DNA from: Sphagnum magellanicum
Taxonomy: Eukaryota; Streptophyta; Sphagnopsida; Sphagnales; Sphagnaceae
DNA length: 64,000 bases
Direction: 5' to 3'
Assembly: GCA_021904315.1 (NCBI GenBank)
Contig: CM038907.1
Coordinates: 29,023,223 to 29,087,222, forward strand
Below, one piece after another: positions 51,117 to 63,023 of the stretch; within the stretch, counting starts at the first letter, position 1, and each line of letters begins with the position of its first letter. The notes beneath the pieces were generated by a model. It was given only the letters and a program-made list of their open reading frames with translations. It was not told where the DNA came from and ran no database searches. Position numbers and translations under genes: made by a program.

Positions 51117-54062
51117 ATGGCTCAGTTTGTAGGAGTGGATCATGCAATGTATGCACATAGTCAAGTACATGCTGCTGTGGCCCAGCGAGACCATGCTGCC
51201 CTGCGTCGCATCCTTTCCACATTGCCGCAGCCTGTAAGACCTGGTGAGGTTTCCACGGAGTCACAATCTCTGGAAGCTGAGCAGCAAGCAGATGATGTGT
51301 CTAAAGTTATTGACAGGCGTGATGTTCCTGGTCGGGAAACACCCTTGCATGTGGCAGTTCGTCTTGGTGATGGCGATGCTGTGGAGATGTTGATGAGTGC
51401 AGGAGCAGACTGGAGCTTGCAAAATGAGCAAGGATGGAGTGCATTGCAGGAAGCTGTTTGTGCAAGGGAGGAAGAGATTGCTGTCATCATAACTCGGCAT
51501 TACCAACCCATGGCATGGGCCAAGTGGTGCCGTCGTCTCCCTTGCCTTGCAGCAACTATGCAGCGCATGCGGGATTTTTACATGGAAATTACTTTCCATT
51601 TTGAGAGTTCAGTGATTCCTTTCATAGGTCGCATTGCTCCATCTGACACTTACCGAATATGGAAACGAGGTTCAAATCTTAGGGCAGACATGACTCTTGC
51701 TGGTTTTGATGGGTTTCGCATTCATAGGTCAGACCAGAGCTTCTTATTCTTGGGGAATGGAAGTGAGGATGGAAAACTTGCCCCAGGCACACTTTGTGTC
51801 TTAACCCACAAAGACAAGGAGGTGTCAAATGCTTTGGAAGGGGCAGGTGTTCAGCCATCAGAGGCTGAGATTATGCAAGAAGTCACAGCAATGTCACGGA
51901 CCAATATGTACAGGCCAGGTGACCATCCTGTTCATATAGCTAGAGAGAATTCTGCTCCTATATCTAAATCACAGCTAGATATACATTTGTGTTCTGTATT
52001 GCACATCAAAGAATTTCCTGAGAAACTGAAACTAGATAATTCCTTGGCTCAGGACCTGAATTTTGATTTGACCTTAGAAGACAGGAGTTGTTTTATTGAA
52101 TCAGAAGGACAACTGCTCAATATAGGTTTTGCACAGTAGTCTCACAGCAGCAAGCATGAGAAGAATAGTTGCCACTGTGTGTGCAAGAATGCAAGACTGT
52201 TTGTTGTTTTACTACAAGGTGGCTGAAAGAAACTTCCTGTGGCAGGCATTGATGTCACACAGGCAGAGCTTATTGCTCAGACCACTTGGAGGCGCCAAGA
52301 GAAAACAGAGATGGTTGGTGCTTGGAAGGCCAAAATTTATGACATGCACAATGTGCAGGTCGGTGTTCCTTGTTCTTAGCCTTAAGTTAATTTCATGTGG
52401 ACAGAATCTCTTTGGAGCTAACATGGACTGGCAATGTGGAAAGCATTTGACCAATTGAGGCGTGTACTGTGAGGGTGCAACTGTAACATATTTTAGTCTG
52501 TTGGAGAGGTTTTCTCCTACCACAAGCATTTTCCAAATATGCCTATTTTGGTCATGTACAGGTGAGTGTTAGATCTAGAAGGGTTCCCGGAGCAATGACA
52601 GATGAGGAGCTCTTTGCAGCTGAGAGCGAGAGACAAGAAGTTGAGGCTGAAGAAGACTACAACAATCTACTAACAGCAGAAGAGAAAAAGCAGCTCGACT
52701 CTGTCCTGAAATCAGACACTGTAGATAATGGAGATGAAGGGTTAGATGGTGCGGCCCAACCTGAGCAAGGCATCCAGAATGGAAGCTATGATAACTGGAC
52801 AGAGGAGTATGACTATGGGTTTCTGGATGATGATTCTGATCTGAGGCAGATGCGTAGTCAGAATGGAAGCAGGGAACCCCCAGGGTTCACAAAAGAGGAG
52901 AAGAAAGGGCGCTGGTTTGGTTGGGGTAGAAAAAGCTTAACACACAACAATGCTAAAAAGCAGGTGGTTGAATCAAATGAACTGCTATCTGATATGGGGT
53001 CTGAGGCATCCAGCTCCAGTAGTGAGACCTTTAGAAAGGCCAAGCAGAGCCCTGGGCATGTAACACCACAAAGTCAAAGCCCATGGAAGCAAGTGAACCA
53101 AAGAAGGCCTGTTGATAGTCGGAGGTCTGTTGACAGCCAGCTCCCTTCTTTTGAGAACTGGGTATCATTGGACCGGCGAGCTTCTAATGTTGATGATTTT
53201 CTGTTAGCCAAGAGAAAGAAGGCTAAGGAGATGAAGGGTAACAACTTACAGAATAACAGTAACAGCAGCCATAACAATAGCAGCCACAAAGAGTTGTTGA
53301 AAAGTAAGGCCCGTAGAAGCATGGTAAGGCCTGAGGCCACTTCAGAGAGTGAGTACAAGAAAGGATTAAGACCTATCCTTTGGTTGACACAAGATTTCCC
53401 TCTGAAGACTGAGGAGTTGTTGCCACTTCTAGATATTCTGGCGAACAAGGTCAAGGCTGTGCGTCGACTGCGGGAGCTCCTTACTACCAAGCTGCCTTCA
53501 GGAACTTTCCCTGTTAAGGTCAGTAGGAGGCTACAAGAGTAGCTTTTTTCTTTGGTCTCTTATTTTTGTGTGCACCTGATTTTGGTGAGCATTCATGAAC
53601 AAAAACCCTGACTGACAAGATGTTTAGTTCTTGTTTTAGTGACAAATTGGATGTTGCAATTCACAGGTGGCTATCCCCGTGGTCCCCACCATCAGAGTTG
53701 TGATCACATTTACTAAATTCGAGGAATTGAAACCTTCCGAGGAGTTCTCAACTCCCATCTCTAGCCCAACACATTTTCAAGATGCAAAGGTGGATGCAGA
53801 TGTGCCTACCACAGCAACAAACGGGTCTTGGCTTTACTGGATCAGAGGCTCACAGAATTTGACAAAGGGAGGTGCTCCAAATGGTTTGGAGGAGCAGCTT
53901 GATGAGGAAGCTGACCCATTCCTGATTCCCAGTGATTACCTGTGGATTGACATGGAGGAGAAAAAGAGACGATTGCAAGAGAAAAAAGGAAAGAGTAAAA
54001 AGGAAAAGAAGCCCCCCATGTATCCCAAGGAAGGGTTGGAAAGTGACATGGAAAGCTTGTAG
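51117..54062 (+). CDS. ANKRD13-like ankyrin-repeat protein with GPCR-chaperone domain
   Basis: Member of the ankyrin repeat / GPCR-chaperone-1 (PF11904) family. Animal relatives (ANKRD13) bind ubiquitinated cargo in endosomal trafficking; the plant role is not settled. Exons are 51117-51918, 52246-52358, 52562-53518 and 53667-54062, giving 755 residues. The N-terminal third has two ankyrin repeats (DVPGRETPLHVAVRLGDGDA and GADWSLQNEQGWSALQEAV). The family core follows: WAKWCRRLP, DFYMEITFHFESSVIPFIGR, APSDTYRIWKRGSNLRADMT, then TTWRRQEKTEMVGAWKAKIY across exon 2 and SRRVPGAMTDEELF opening exon 3. A charged and Ser/Asn-rich linker with VDSRRSVDS leads to LPSGTFPVKVAIPVVPTIRV across the last junction and a Lys-rich C-terminus. 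The frame is open for 19 codons before Met51117 without an ATG. Exon 2 is only 113 bp. Its 3' end faces the HDC1-like gene. Confidence 0.92.
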
Positions 54063-54420
54063 CTATTTTTCATGTGCTTTTGTTACTAAGACAGCTAGAT
54101 GATAATTGGGGAGGGTTACATAGGTGAGGATATTTTAGCCGGGGCTGTTGGAGCCCTAATCAGGTGGTCAGTCTTCTTGCCACAGTTGGGTGGTCCTCTC
54201 TACACACTGGCTCCTGGAATTTATTATTGAAATTGCCCATTTGTAGATGGCAATTTCAGTCCTTACATTCATTAAACATTGGTTTCCTCTAGTTTCCTTT
54301 CTTAGAGTTTGGTCATTTCTTAGGTACCAATTTCTGCCTTAGCTTCACAGTCATGACCTTTTGACTGACCTGTTTCATTTGGCCCATAAACAGTTCAGAA
54401 TCTATTATTGTTCCCTTGCA

Positions 54421-54513
54421 GGCAATCAAGAAAGCAGAAGAGAGAGCAACAATCATATGTGGATCTTCCAGTTCATCTAGAGCTTCTCTTCACTGAACCT
54501 CTGTGAAGGTGAG
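54421..54513 (+). other. Possible spliced 3' UTR exon or alternative C-terminus of the ankyrin gene
   Basis: A strong acceptor (TTCCCTTGCAG, ending 54420) precedes a short exon-like segment that is open for about 24 codons, reading AIKKAEERATII, and is followed by a donor-like GGTGAGC near 54508. It lies about 360 bp after the stop codon of the ankyrin gene, so it would be a 3' UTR exon or part of an alternative transcript. Confidence 0.3.
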
Positions 54514-55564
54514 CACAGATTCTGCATGTTTTCATGGCCTTGTTTTGTTTCAGTCTCTAGATCTGTAAATTGTTGTCACCAGGCATTCAGTAATTTGCAA
54601 TTGTGAACTCACACCCAGTGCACTTCCCTCCCTATAAACCATACAATAGCTTAACATGCTTATCTGACTACTCCCTAGGTGGGGAGAGTGAGCAAAGTCT
54701 GTTGCCCAGTTTTGCATGCATGCTTGAGAAGTGTGCACAGGAACTGATGTGCAGTCTTGGAAACAGTAGGAAATGAAGTTCCTCATAACACACAGCAGGC
54801 TCTCTATCATTCAGCAAGGGCCAACTGACTCCATTTGTATTAGTGTGAAGTGTATCTGTAAATTTCCATGCTTTAGATGACAACAACTTGATGATTCAGG
54901 GCTTGTGAAATGTAATCCATGGACAGATGTGCAAAAAGTATATATATGCTTGAAGCATTTGCAGAGCAACATTGCAGTTTTCAAGGACTTTGAATCTTTG
55001 TCCAGAAATAGAGAAGCTGTCTGTTGTGGTAATAGAGAAATCTGAGGGAACAATTTGGCTGAAGAAGAATCACAGAGGAGTTTGCAAAATTGCAGAGCAG
55101 AGAGGACCTTACAGTGTGCTATTGTTGAAGGCAAGGATGTTAGCACCATCACATGGTGACAGAAGCAAACTCCACAACAGCATACATAGCATGAGAGCCA
55201 GTCAGTGGACTGCATTGAACTGGTCTTGCAATTGGGTTCAGGACATATTTACCCTCCACTTTTGGATTGTTTTCAAACTTTCAAACACTAGCACTGGATG
55301 ATTATCACATCAAGCCCCCAAGACATGAGGAAATTGAACATCTGCAGTGGTTCAGAGTGATTGGATGCTAGGAGTGAACTGAATGATGACAGTATGAAGC
55401 ATTGTGAACATAATTGTGTCATCTACAAACATTGTGAACTATATGACACATGATTATGACTCATGCATGTTGATCACAGATGTTTCTGCAAGAATTTTGA
55501 CTCTAAACTAGGAATGGGAAGGTTAAAAGGACATGAGAGAGTAGTATTTGAATTGCACCCTTAG
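54514..55564. other. Region between the convergent ankyrin and HDC1-like genes
   Basis: No conserved frame. It is presumably 3' UTR sequence of the two convergent genes. The frames at 54811 (minus) and 54972 (plus) overlap each other and show no motif. Confidence 0.4.
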
Positions 55565-58500
55565 TCATCCAAGACCTCTATGTGGGGAGATAAACTGCAC
55601 TCTGGCAAGCAGGTACTCTGTGCCTCGCACCCACACACTTGTCGGTGACCACTGAACCTCCTCCCATGCCAACCCATCCTGTAGCACCTGCACACAAAAG
55701 CATCCTTCTCAGAACAGATGCATGTGTATTAGCTTCTGGTCAGAAAGTGTGATTTTGATTCTGAAATTCCAATTTGCTTCAGAGATTGATGAGTAATTCA
55801 ATTTCAGTAGGCAAGAAAGCTGACCAACACACACAGCAATAGGGTGACCTGAAGAGCAAGCTAACCTCAACATTATCTGGTGCTGAAGGAACACCTTTGA
55901 TGCGCATGGAGGATAATGGCAAAGGTTGTTTGCACCTTGACCACCTGTACTGTTCATATGAACCTCCAACAGGAGGTTTGGAACAGTGTCCTTGACAGCT
56001 CTTCTCTCCATTCTGAGGATGGTTGTCTGGATTTGGCTTTTCCCCATCACAGGCTCCAGATCCCTTGCCTTGGACTCTCTCTGAGGAGCTGACTTTCTCT
56101 TTTGTTTTTTCCAGAGTAACAGCAGGTTGAGGGGACATGGATGTTGCAGTGGTCAAACTCACTGTGCCATTGCATGTTGCTCCATTACCCAAGTATGCCA
56201 ATTCATACCTGAAATAATGCTTGTATTATGCAGGGCACATTTGGCCATATTTCTTCTGAAATGAAAAGTCATTTGAGTGATAAAAGAGTTCCTAAACATA
56301 TGTTACAGTTAGTGAGCCATTTTCTGGTCTTTGTGAATGTGCATTGGAATTCAAAGAAATGACTACACCTACCGGTCCCTATGCGTCTCAGCATAAAGAA
56401 CATCACCCGTCTTCAGCCGCGCAGAGGTATATTGTGACTTTTTCAAACCTCGATCAGCAACAATGCTCATACTATACTTCAACCTGTACAAGTGAAGACA
56501 CAATTCAAAAAAACATATGCTTTGACACTAGAATTTAAACCAACTGGCATGGGCACAATGCTAAAAATCACAACTTGACAAGCTACACTAAAGAACTTAA
56601 CAGCTGGACTAGAGTGGAAGAAATCCTATTGGTGGAAAGGGCAGAGAGAGAGTGCACCAGGGCTCATTGCAAAGATTGTATTGAATTGTCACTTCACATG
56701 CAAGTTGTTGCTGGAGGTATGTGTTCTGCAGATCATAACCCCTTCATGTTAGTCAAAACCCTCTGTTCCATCATCCAGGACCACAGCATGTTGTGCCCTA
56801 CTTGTGAAATATGAGTGTTCTGGTGCAAGGTCTGTAAGTCAGTCCTGAATTTCAATTCCCAGGAGTAGCAGGAAGCTTAACACCACTAACCAGAGTGCCC
56901 ATGTTGTGAAGCTGTCTTTATAGAGGTGAAAAGGAGAGACACAGAATGGGGTTACTCACTGAACATCCAGCTCTGGTACTAACAGTCCATTCTGAGGCAG
57001 CAGGACCGAGGGTAGCGGCAACAACAGGTGTGTGTGTTAAACATGGTTTCAACTCTATGCTCCCACCTCCTTCCTGGCATCCGTTCATTGACATATCAAA
57101 ATATCAACATAAGAAACATAATGTATTCCCATGCACAATCACCACAGTTTTAAGCTCAACTTTAGTGTGGATATTAACTGCTATGTACACCACTCAAAAC
57201 CTGGCCTCTGGCAGATAGCACTCTCACAAGAATCATAATTGCACCTCCACAGATGAACTCCATGCCCATGTTACATACTGTAACCAACTTCTCACTGCCA
57301 GGTTGAAAAGTTTGCATGTGCAAAAAAGGGGCCTAACACTGACCTTGATTATTTGGCAGCGTTCTACTCTGTAGCTGCAGCCACTTCCCCCTCCCCAGGA
57401 ACGAGATCTGAGACTGTTCCTCAGCATTGATGTGTACACTGCACAAACATTGTGAAATGAGCCCATCTGCATTTTAATACAAACTGGGAATAAAGACTTC
57501 CGATGTCACAATGCTCTAATCTGCAGACAACAAGAAACAGTAGAATATAACAGAACAGCCGACACTTCATAAAATAAGGATTGAAAAATCTGTAAACATT
57601 TAACAAGTTTGGTCACACTGTATCAAACTTAATATGCTGGATGGGCTAGAAGCACACTTTCTTGAGGTGGAATGATACGAATTGTGGCATGAAGCTCAGA
57701 AGCAGGATGCAGTGGAAGAGTGGCTGTGGGAGTGTAGTAACCTGTGTGCATCAGAACTGCATTGCACCAGACCAAGAGTTAAGTGGGTGTTAAATCTGTA
57801 CACATTGTCCAGGAGCCAAAACCCTAATTGAAAACCTCTCAAAAAATCCCCTTTACCAAGAGCAACAGGGACTCACACAAACATGCATGTAAGTAAACAA
57901 GGTGTGAAAGAATTCTCATTTATGTTGATCTCTTACCTGCTACAATGTCAGAATCATCTGTGTAGACATCTGTGCCCCACAGCTGCCGTCCTTGGATCTG
58001 AGAGAGGTAGGAAAGGAACAAGCATGACATTTCAAACGATTAAGCATAACAGTGATTGCCTCTTCCCTGTAAAGAAAAAAATTAAAATTTGTACCACGTA
58101 AGGAAGTAGCATCGATTTGAAGTATATGGAAAGCACCTGGTGATTGGAAGTGGTGGCCAAGTCTGCAGGAATACGAATTTCAACAGTGAAACCAGCCTGG
58201 CTTGAAATGTTATCCTTTGTTGCTCCTGTAGCTGCATTAGGACCATAGTGTTTCCAAAGCTTTGCCAGCTCAGGCACCCTTTCTCCAATCCGATATAGTA
58301 AAGCTAAGCTCTCTGATTGTCCTGCAATGCCAGATTTGATACCCAACATCATATTGTGAAATTCTCTCACCTGAAAAGATGAAACAAAGCAGTAATCCAT
58401 CTAAACCCAACATTGAAACTACTTCAGGTCTACGCATCATCGGAGGCTTCATGAGCAGCAACTGTCATTTGTCCTTGACCTAACCAAATTGTTCTGTTCT

Positions 58501-59461
58501 GCAAGAAAAAAAAGTCATCTATCTCTAAGATTGGTCATGATTCTAGCAGTTGATCTTTTTCTTGAAACCACCTCTAGATACAATTCATTGAGATTCTAAC
58601 CCCCAAAGCATGGTCACATACATATTCATGCTCAGAGAATTGTTTACTGCGCCGTGGATTAGTTTCCCAAAACACCACTCCATCTCTGTGTGTTTCTGAA
58701 AACTGCAGTTTCTCTAACAACTTATATACTAATACAAGAAGCAAAGCATCTGGTCACCAACCATGGGTCTTGCAATGCCTCTCCTCTTTCTCATCTCTAT
58801 CTTCATTATCCAGATGTCCTCTTTGGTGATTCAGCTCGCTTTCTCTTTCCTTGTCTATCTTGTCTCTTTTCTCCCTGTGTGTGCCCTTCCCCTCGTCCCT
58901 TCCCCAATCCTTCTCTCGCACTTTGTCCTTTTCCTTTTCTTTCTCCGCCTTCTCCCTCTCCCTCTCATCTCTGTCAGCTCCCCTTCGCTCTGGCACATTG
59001 GGAAGAGCAGACATCGCCTCAATTCTTCTGTCATTCCTGTCCTTAAGGTCTTCTTCTTTCTTCTCCCTCTCCTTCCTTTGTTCTTCCTCTGTGCTCTCCT
59101 TCTTCCCGCCTTCAACACGGTTTTTTCCTAAAGAATCCTGCAGCTCCAAGAGATTACCCTCTTGCTCAAGAGCTGATGTTCTCGCTGGAACCTCAGAAAT
59201 TGCGTCTCCGCTTCCCACTATTACTTCTTGCACAAACCCCCTAGTACTGTCACGCCGCGCGACTTTCCAGGGCATCGTTTCTGCGGCATTTTCTCCCGCG
59301 TCCACAACAAACTGCCGCCCCCGCCGCAGATTCTGTTGCTGCAGACTTAGTTGTTGATGATGATGATGCTGCTGCTGCTGCTGCTGCCATCCCTGTTGCT
59401 TGAGCTTGTTCTCCACAACTCTGATCTCATCGTGCGATCGCTTCACAAACCCATTCGTCAT
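55565..59461 (-). CDS. HDC1/Rxt3-like histone deacetylase complex subunit
   Basis: Relative of Arabidopsis HISTONE DEACETYLATION COMPLEX 1 and yeast Rxt3 (PF08642), a nuclear scaffold subunit of Sin3/Rpd3-type deacetylase complexes. Secure minus-strand exons: 58370-58137, 57997-57937, 57756-57658, 57438-57344, 57073-56960, 56725-56658, 56483-56373, 56208-55866 and 55687-55565, all GT-AG and phase-consistent. Exon 1 starts at Met59461 (MTNGFVKRSHDEI) and codes for a Gln/His-rich, then a long Arg/Glu/Lys-rich charged region. Conserved landmarks are GRQLWGTDVYTDDSDIVA, VLMHTGYYTPTA, RSRSWGGGSGCSYRVERC, IELKPCLTHTPVV, EVTIQYNLCNEPW, LKYSMSIVADRGLKK, RYELAYLG, YRWSRCKQPLPL and AWEEVQWSPTSVWVRGTEY. 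The link between exon 1 and the 58370 exon is unresolved: one consistent model is donor 58762, a 46-bp exon 58479-58434 and acceptor moved to 58365, giving 662 residues. CAG/CAT triplet runs at about 59365-59390 encode Gln/His tracts. Confidence 0.88.
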
Positions 59462-59886
59462 GTCCACCGCAATGCCAACAAAAAAATAATTCTCAAAACC
59501 CACCACCCACACTTCGCACCAAACTAACGAAACAATGCACACAAAGACGCAACAATTTGGAAGCAATTTGTCAGAGATCCCGATCGAGAATCCTAACAAA
59601 CTGAAAATGTAGATACAAAAATCCTCCCACCATTGCAGCGGCAGCTGGCAAAGATCGAAAAGAGCATGTTGCAACGCCAAAAGAAACAAATAACCAAATT
59701 CTCAGCCAAAACAAAAAGAAGAAGAAGAAAAAACAGCAATTGGAAATTATTTATAACAAGAAGGGCTTAAAGTCAGCACTGGCAGACTTGATTTTGTACC
59801 TACTACCTACATGCCTACCTGCCAACATGTCTATATATATACCTACCTACCTACTCCTACCAACTTATTACCACGTTGGAAACTTC
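59462..59886 (-). promoter_or_regulatory. Putative promoter and leader of the HDC1-like gene
   Basis: About 425 bp separate the proposed start codon from the nearest mobile element. The stretch contains an AAG-rich run (59714-59732) and, at 59796-59858, a degenerate CTACCTAC repeat with an internal TATATATA. No defined element can be assigned. The frame of exon 1 is open upstream but hydrophobic and unlike the family, so it is taken as leader. Confidence 0.3.
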
Positions 59887-60571
59887 CAGTGTTGAGCGGT
59901 TCTCACTTTTTCTTTTAAAAAGAACCTTAACAGGTTTCAAGCCAGTTCTCAAAATGAAAACTTACTGAGAGCATCTCCACCCACCCACAAACGTCATAAA
60001 AGTCCCTTCTAAACACTCAAAGACCATTTATGTCTTTACATCTGGACGAGTAATAGTCACTGCCAAATCCATAGTAGAAAAAAAGCTTTTAAAGGGGTTA
60101 AAATGACTGCTGCAAAATGGACCAGCAACAATACAGGGGCGCATCAGGATTTACGCTATTCTGTTGCAAGGTTTCATGAAAAGGGGTGTTTGCATGTGTG
60201 GGCGGGGTGGAGATGCTCTGATATCATCAATAGTTATACTTGTTATGAAAACCTGATTGACGGCTCTCATTGGGATGAGAATGGACTAAATGAGAACCTA
60301 AAAGGGTATGAGAACTTGAAAAAAAATGAAAAAAAATCAGTGTCAATAAAATATGAGAACCTGAAAGGGTATAAAAAAATCAGTGTCGATTTTTAATTAG
60401 GCTTTAGGTTAAGTCCTTAGCATAGGTAGGTGTTAGGTTTAGGGTTTAGTTGGATTTTTATTTTATTTTAATTCCAAAAAACTGGCAACAGAGATGTTTT
60501 TGATAATCGGGTTGTGAGAATTGTCTTTGAAAACCATTGTTTCAACCAAAAGTGAGAACCGCCCATCACTG
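59887..60571. mobile_element. hAT-like non-autonomous element, 685 bp
   Basis: The left terminus is CAGTGTTGAGCGGTTCTCAC; the right terminus in reverse is CAGTGATGGGCGGTTCTCAC, followed by TTTT on both sides. CAGTG-type ends are typical of hAT transposons. The flanking 8-bp sequences, GAAACTTC (59879-59886) and GTAACTTG (60572-60579), agree at 6 of 8 positions, consistent with an aged hAT target duplication. There is no transposase. Inside, GAGAACCTGAAAGGGTAT-like words recur (60290-60380). A second element is nested within it at 59969-60218. Confidence 0.7.
59969..60218. mobile_element. Small MITE nested in the hAT-like element, 250 bp
   Basis: The left terminus is GAGCATCTCCACCCACCCAC; the right terminus in reverse is GAGCATCTCCACCCCGCCCA. 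Both are followed by an ACAAACG-like or ACATGCAAAC stretch. TGA flanks both sides (59966-59968 and 60219-60221), an exact 3-bp duplication. GAGCATCTCC-type ends with 3-bp duplications are seen in PIF/Harbinger-type plant MITEs; that class is inferred. No coding capacity: the plus-strand frame from 60103 is incidental. Confidence 0.7.
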
Positions 60572-60715
60572 GTAACTTGGTTACTTTTTTGAAAATTCCT
60601 GCTATGAAAGTAAACTTCCTAGGTATGTATTTTACCGTAGTTGTTCATCACTCTAACACTATTACAGTGTTGGGCGGTGGCAAATGACTCTCTGACGGTT
60701 ATCAGAGTAGTTCTC

Positions 60716-61196
60716 AACAAAATCAAATAACCGATTCCTGACGTATAAACAGAAGACCTTAAATAAGGAAGATCGTTAAATAAGAAAAGGGTCCTTAAAT
60801 GGCAGGCAAAGGGTCCTTATGGCCGGCAGTACAAAAATACTGCCAGGTTCTTTTTTTTCCATATCTGCCCTTGACCTGATGGCCAGACATGTTTTGGTGC
60901 TGCCCCTTATAGACTTTGTGTCCCATTGTGCACATTCTGAGCTTGTAATCGATACTAGGTGTTTATTGCAGGCCCAAGATGTGCATAATAGGACCCAAAG
61001 CCTATAATGGGCAGCACCAAGATATAGACAGGCATCTCCAGACACATGATCTTAGACAAGGAAAATGGGCAGCCAGCAAAAAAGAAAGAAGGCAGTCCTT
61101 TTGTACTGCTGCCATAAGGACCCTTTGCTTATTCAAGGATCTTCCTTATTTAAGGTCTTCCATTTATATATGGAGAATTAGTTATTTGATTTATTT
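60716..61196. mobile_element. Full-length hairpin MITE, about 480 bp
   Basis: Its two halves are reverse complements along their entire length, centre near 60956. Left: AAATCAAATAACCGATTC, AGACCTTAAATAAGGAAGAT, AAAGGGTCCTTATGGCC and TTTTGGTGCTGCCCCTTATA. Right in reverse: AAATCAAATAACTAATTC, AGACCTTAAATAAGGAAGAT, AAAGGGTCCTTATGGCA and TCTTGGTGCTGCCCATTATA. A truncated copy of the right arm follows directly (about 61203-61290). No coding capacity. Transcription would give a long double-stranded hairpin. Confidence 0.8.
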
Positions 61197-62911
61197 TTTC
61201 TACTGCCTGCAATAAGGACCATTTGCTTATTTAACATCTTCCATATATTACCATGGTTCTCCAATTTTTTGAAAAAGAATCAAACAACTGGCTATAGAAT
61301 TTTCATGTCTTTTCATGAAAATTGCCAGTTCTTTGAGGTTTTTAAAAAATGACTGAAAACTGGCTATTCTTCAACTTCAGTTTCTTCTTTTTTTTTACTT
61401 TTTTTTTCTTTTTCTTTTTCTATTTCCCAGAAAACCAGAACCAACAGGACTCTGAATCTGAAATATTTAGAAAAAACCAGAACTGTCAGTTCTTATGGTT
61501 ACATTACCAAGCATTGGAAAAACAGAAAAGAATAATACCTAGTCAGGAATAAGGATATCTCATGTCCATCACCAATGTGAGGGCAATAGATAATGTGAGT
61601 ACAAAACAAGCTTGAACATTTAGAGCTTTTCCAAACTCTGGTTTTATAATTATTATGCTGTAGATTATGGGTTGGCTGTTTCCATAGACTTGGTTAGAAA
61701 CATTACGAGCAAGACTTTTTCTGCAGCCAACACTGTTACTTTGGCAATCATATTGCATGGTCTAAAGCACACAAGCAAGAAATGATATAGTTTGAAAGGG
61801 AACCTCGTAGGAGTGACCTCATTCCCCTATGCCTTTCAACACATTGACCACAGAGACATCAATAGGATGATGCATTATAGAATACAGCACCCACATTTAA
61901 ACATATTACAATGAACCAACACATATCTTTGGATGTCCCACATATGATTTCATATAACTAGAAATCACACAATTTTTAGCATATGGTCTAACTCTAGATT
62001 ATGAGCCTTCCATGCCTGTCCTGTTAAAATGTATTTGAAGAGTAAAGTTAGGAACTTCTTAGAAGAATAATATATGGTTTAAGAACCGTAAATCCTACCT
62101 TCTAAGTCATACATACCAACTACAATTCGCCATATTACAAAAGATACAGCACAGTGCACAGATTGGTCCATTTGGCATAGACAACATGCAGCAGAAAAGA
62201 GAAGCATTCAGGAGTCCAGATATGCTTTGAACTGTAAACTACACATGCTAAAATCAAAAACAGAAGCCACAGATACTAATAAAGAAAAACCCAGTATGCA
62301 AAATGGTCCAAGATCGGACAAAGACCTCACGAGCTGGGTTGCCAGCAAGCAAGCAAGCAGGCTGTGGGCCAGTAATAAGACTCGCATCATAACACTGAAA
62401 GTTTGCCCGACGATACAGTGCGCGACACAGGCCAAAACGGATACTCCCTAAGATGGTGGAAACACATCCACACCTCCGGGACCAGTCTCCGTCGATTGCC
62501 CATGTTTCCGACATCGGACTCTTCTTCTTCACGCGTATTCGTACAATCCGTCAAGCTCCCATGCGGCGTTGCCAGTGGTGGGTCCCTTGGCGAGTACGGT
62601 CTCCCCGGCGCGTTTCCTATGATCCCCAATCTCAGACCTTTCAGCAGCTTCCGGCTTTGTATGTATCGGTAAAGCCGACGGCGAACTGTTGCCCAAATTG
62701 CTTGCTTTTTTGGCGTATCCGTCAACCCTCTGCTTCTTCGCAATTATGCTTGTCGCTCAAGCTCCTCTTCTCATCATGGACCAGAGCGCGGCGCTCTTCT
62801 TCGTCTCTCTCAAGCTTGCTTCTTTATAGGTACGATTTGTTGATGAGAATGCTCAGCTTCTCCATCTCTTTATCGCAACTGTTGTCTCGTTCATCCCGCT
62901 TTCTTTCCGTC
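61197..62911. other. No supported gene; upstream region of the kinase gene
   Basis: Poly-T and CT-rich segments lie at 61370-61430. An AAGC-type tetranucleotide run lies at 62346-62362. From about 62400 the composition becomes GC-richer, as expected for promoter-proximal sequence of the following gene. Several overlapping frames on both strands between 62200 and 62960 have no motif. Confidence 0.4.
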
Positions 62912-62917
62912 TATATA
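62912..62917 (+). promoter_or_regulatory. TATA box candidate of the partial kinase gene
   Basis: TATATA within CCGTCTATATACCCCGCC, in an otherwise GC-richer context. It stands about 110 bp before the first ATG of the kinase frame, leaving room for a short leader of about 75-80 nt. Confidence 0.45.
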
Positions 62918-63023
62918 CCCCGCCACCCACGTTCTTGTCATGTCTTGCTTGCATATTAGTTTTATCCAACTCCCAAGTGTGTTCTTGCAGTTTTCCTGAA
63001 TCTGTCTCTACTTTCCCTAGTTA

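Noticed and set aside
58851-59357. 168-codon plus-strand Ser/Pro/Phe-rich frame
   Set aside because: Shadow of the charged Arg/Glu/Lys-rich exon 1 of the HDC1-like gene on the opposite strand.
60103-60396. 97-codon frame with repeated ENLKGY words
   Set aside because: Lies across the nested MITE and the inside of the hAT-like element; the repeats come from the element, not from a protein.
62387-62959. Overlapping frames on both strands just upstream of the partial kinase
   Set aside because: No motif on either strand; the composition shift and the TATA candidate fit a promoter better than a gene.
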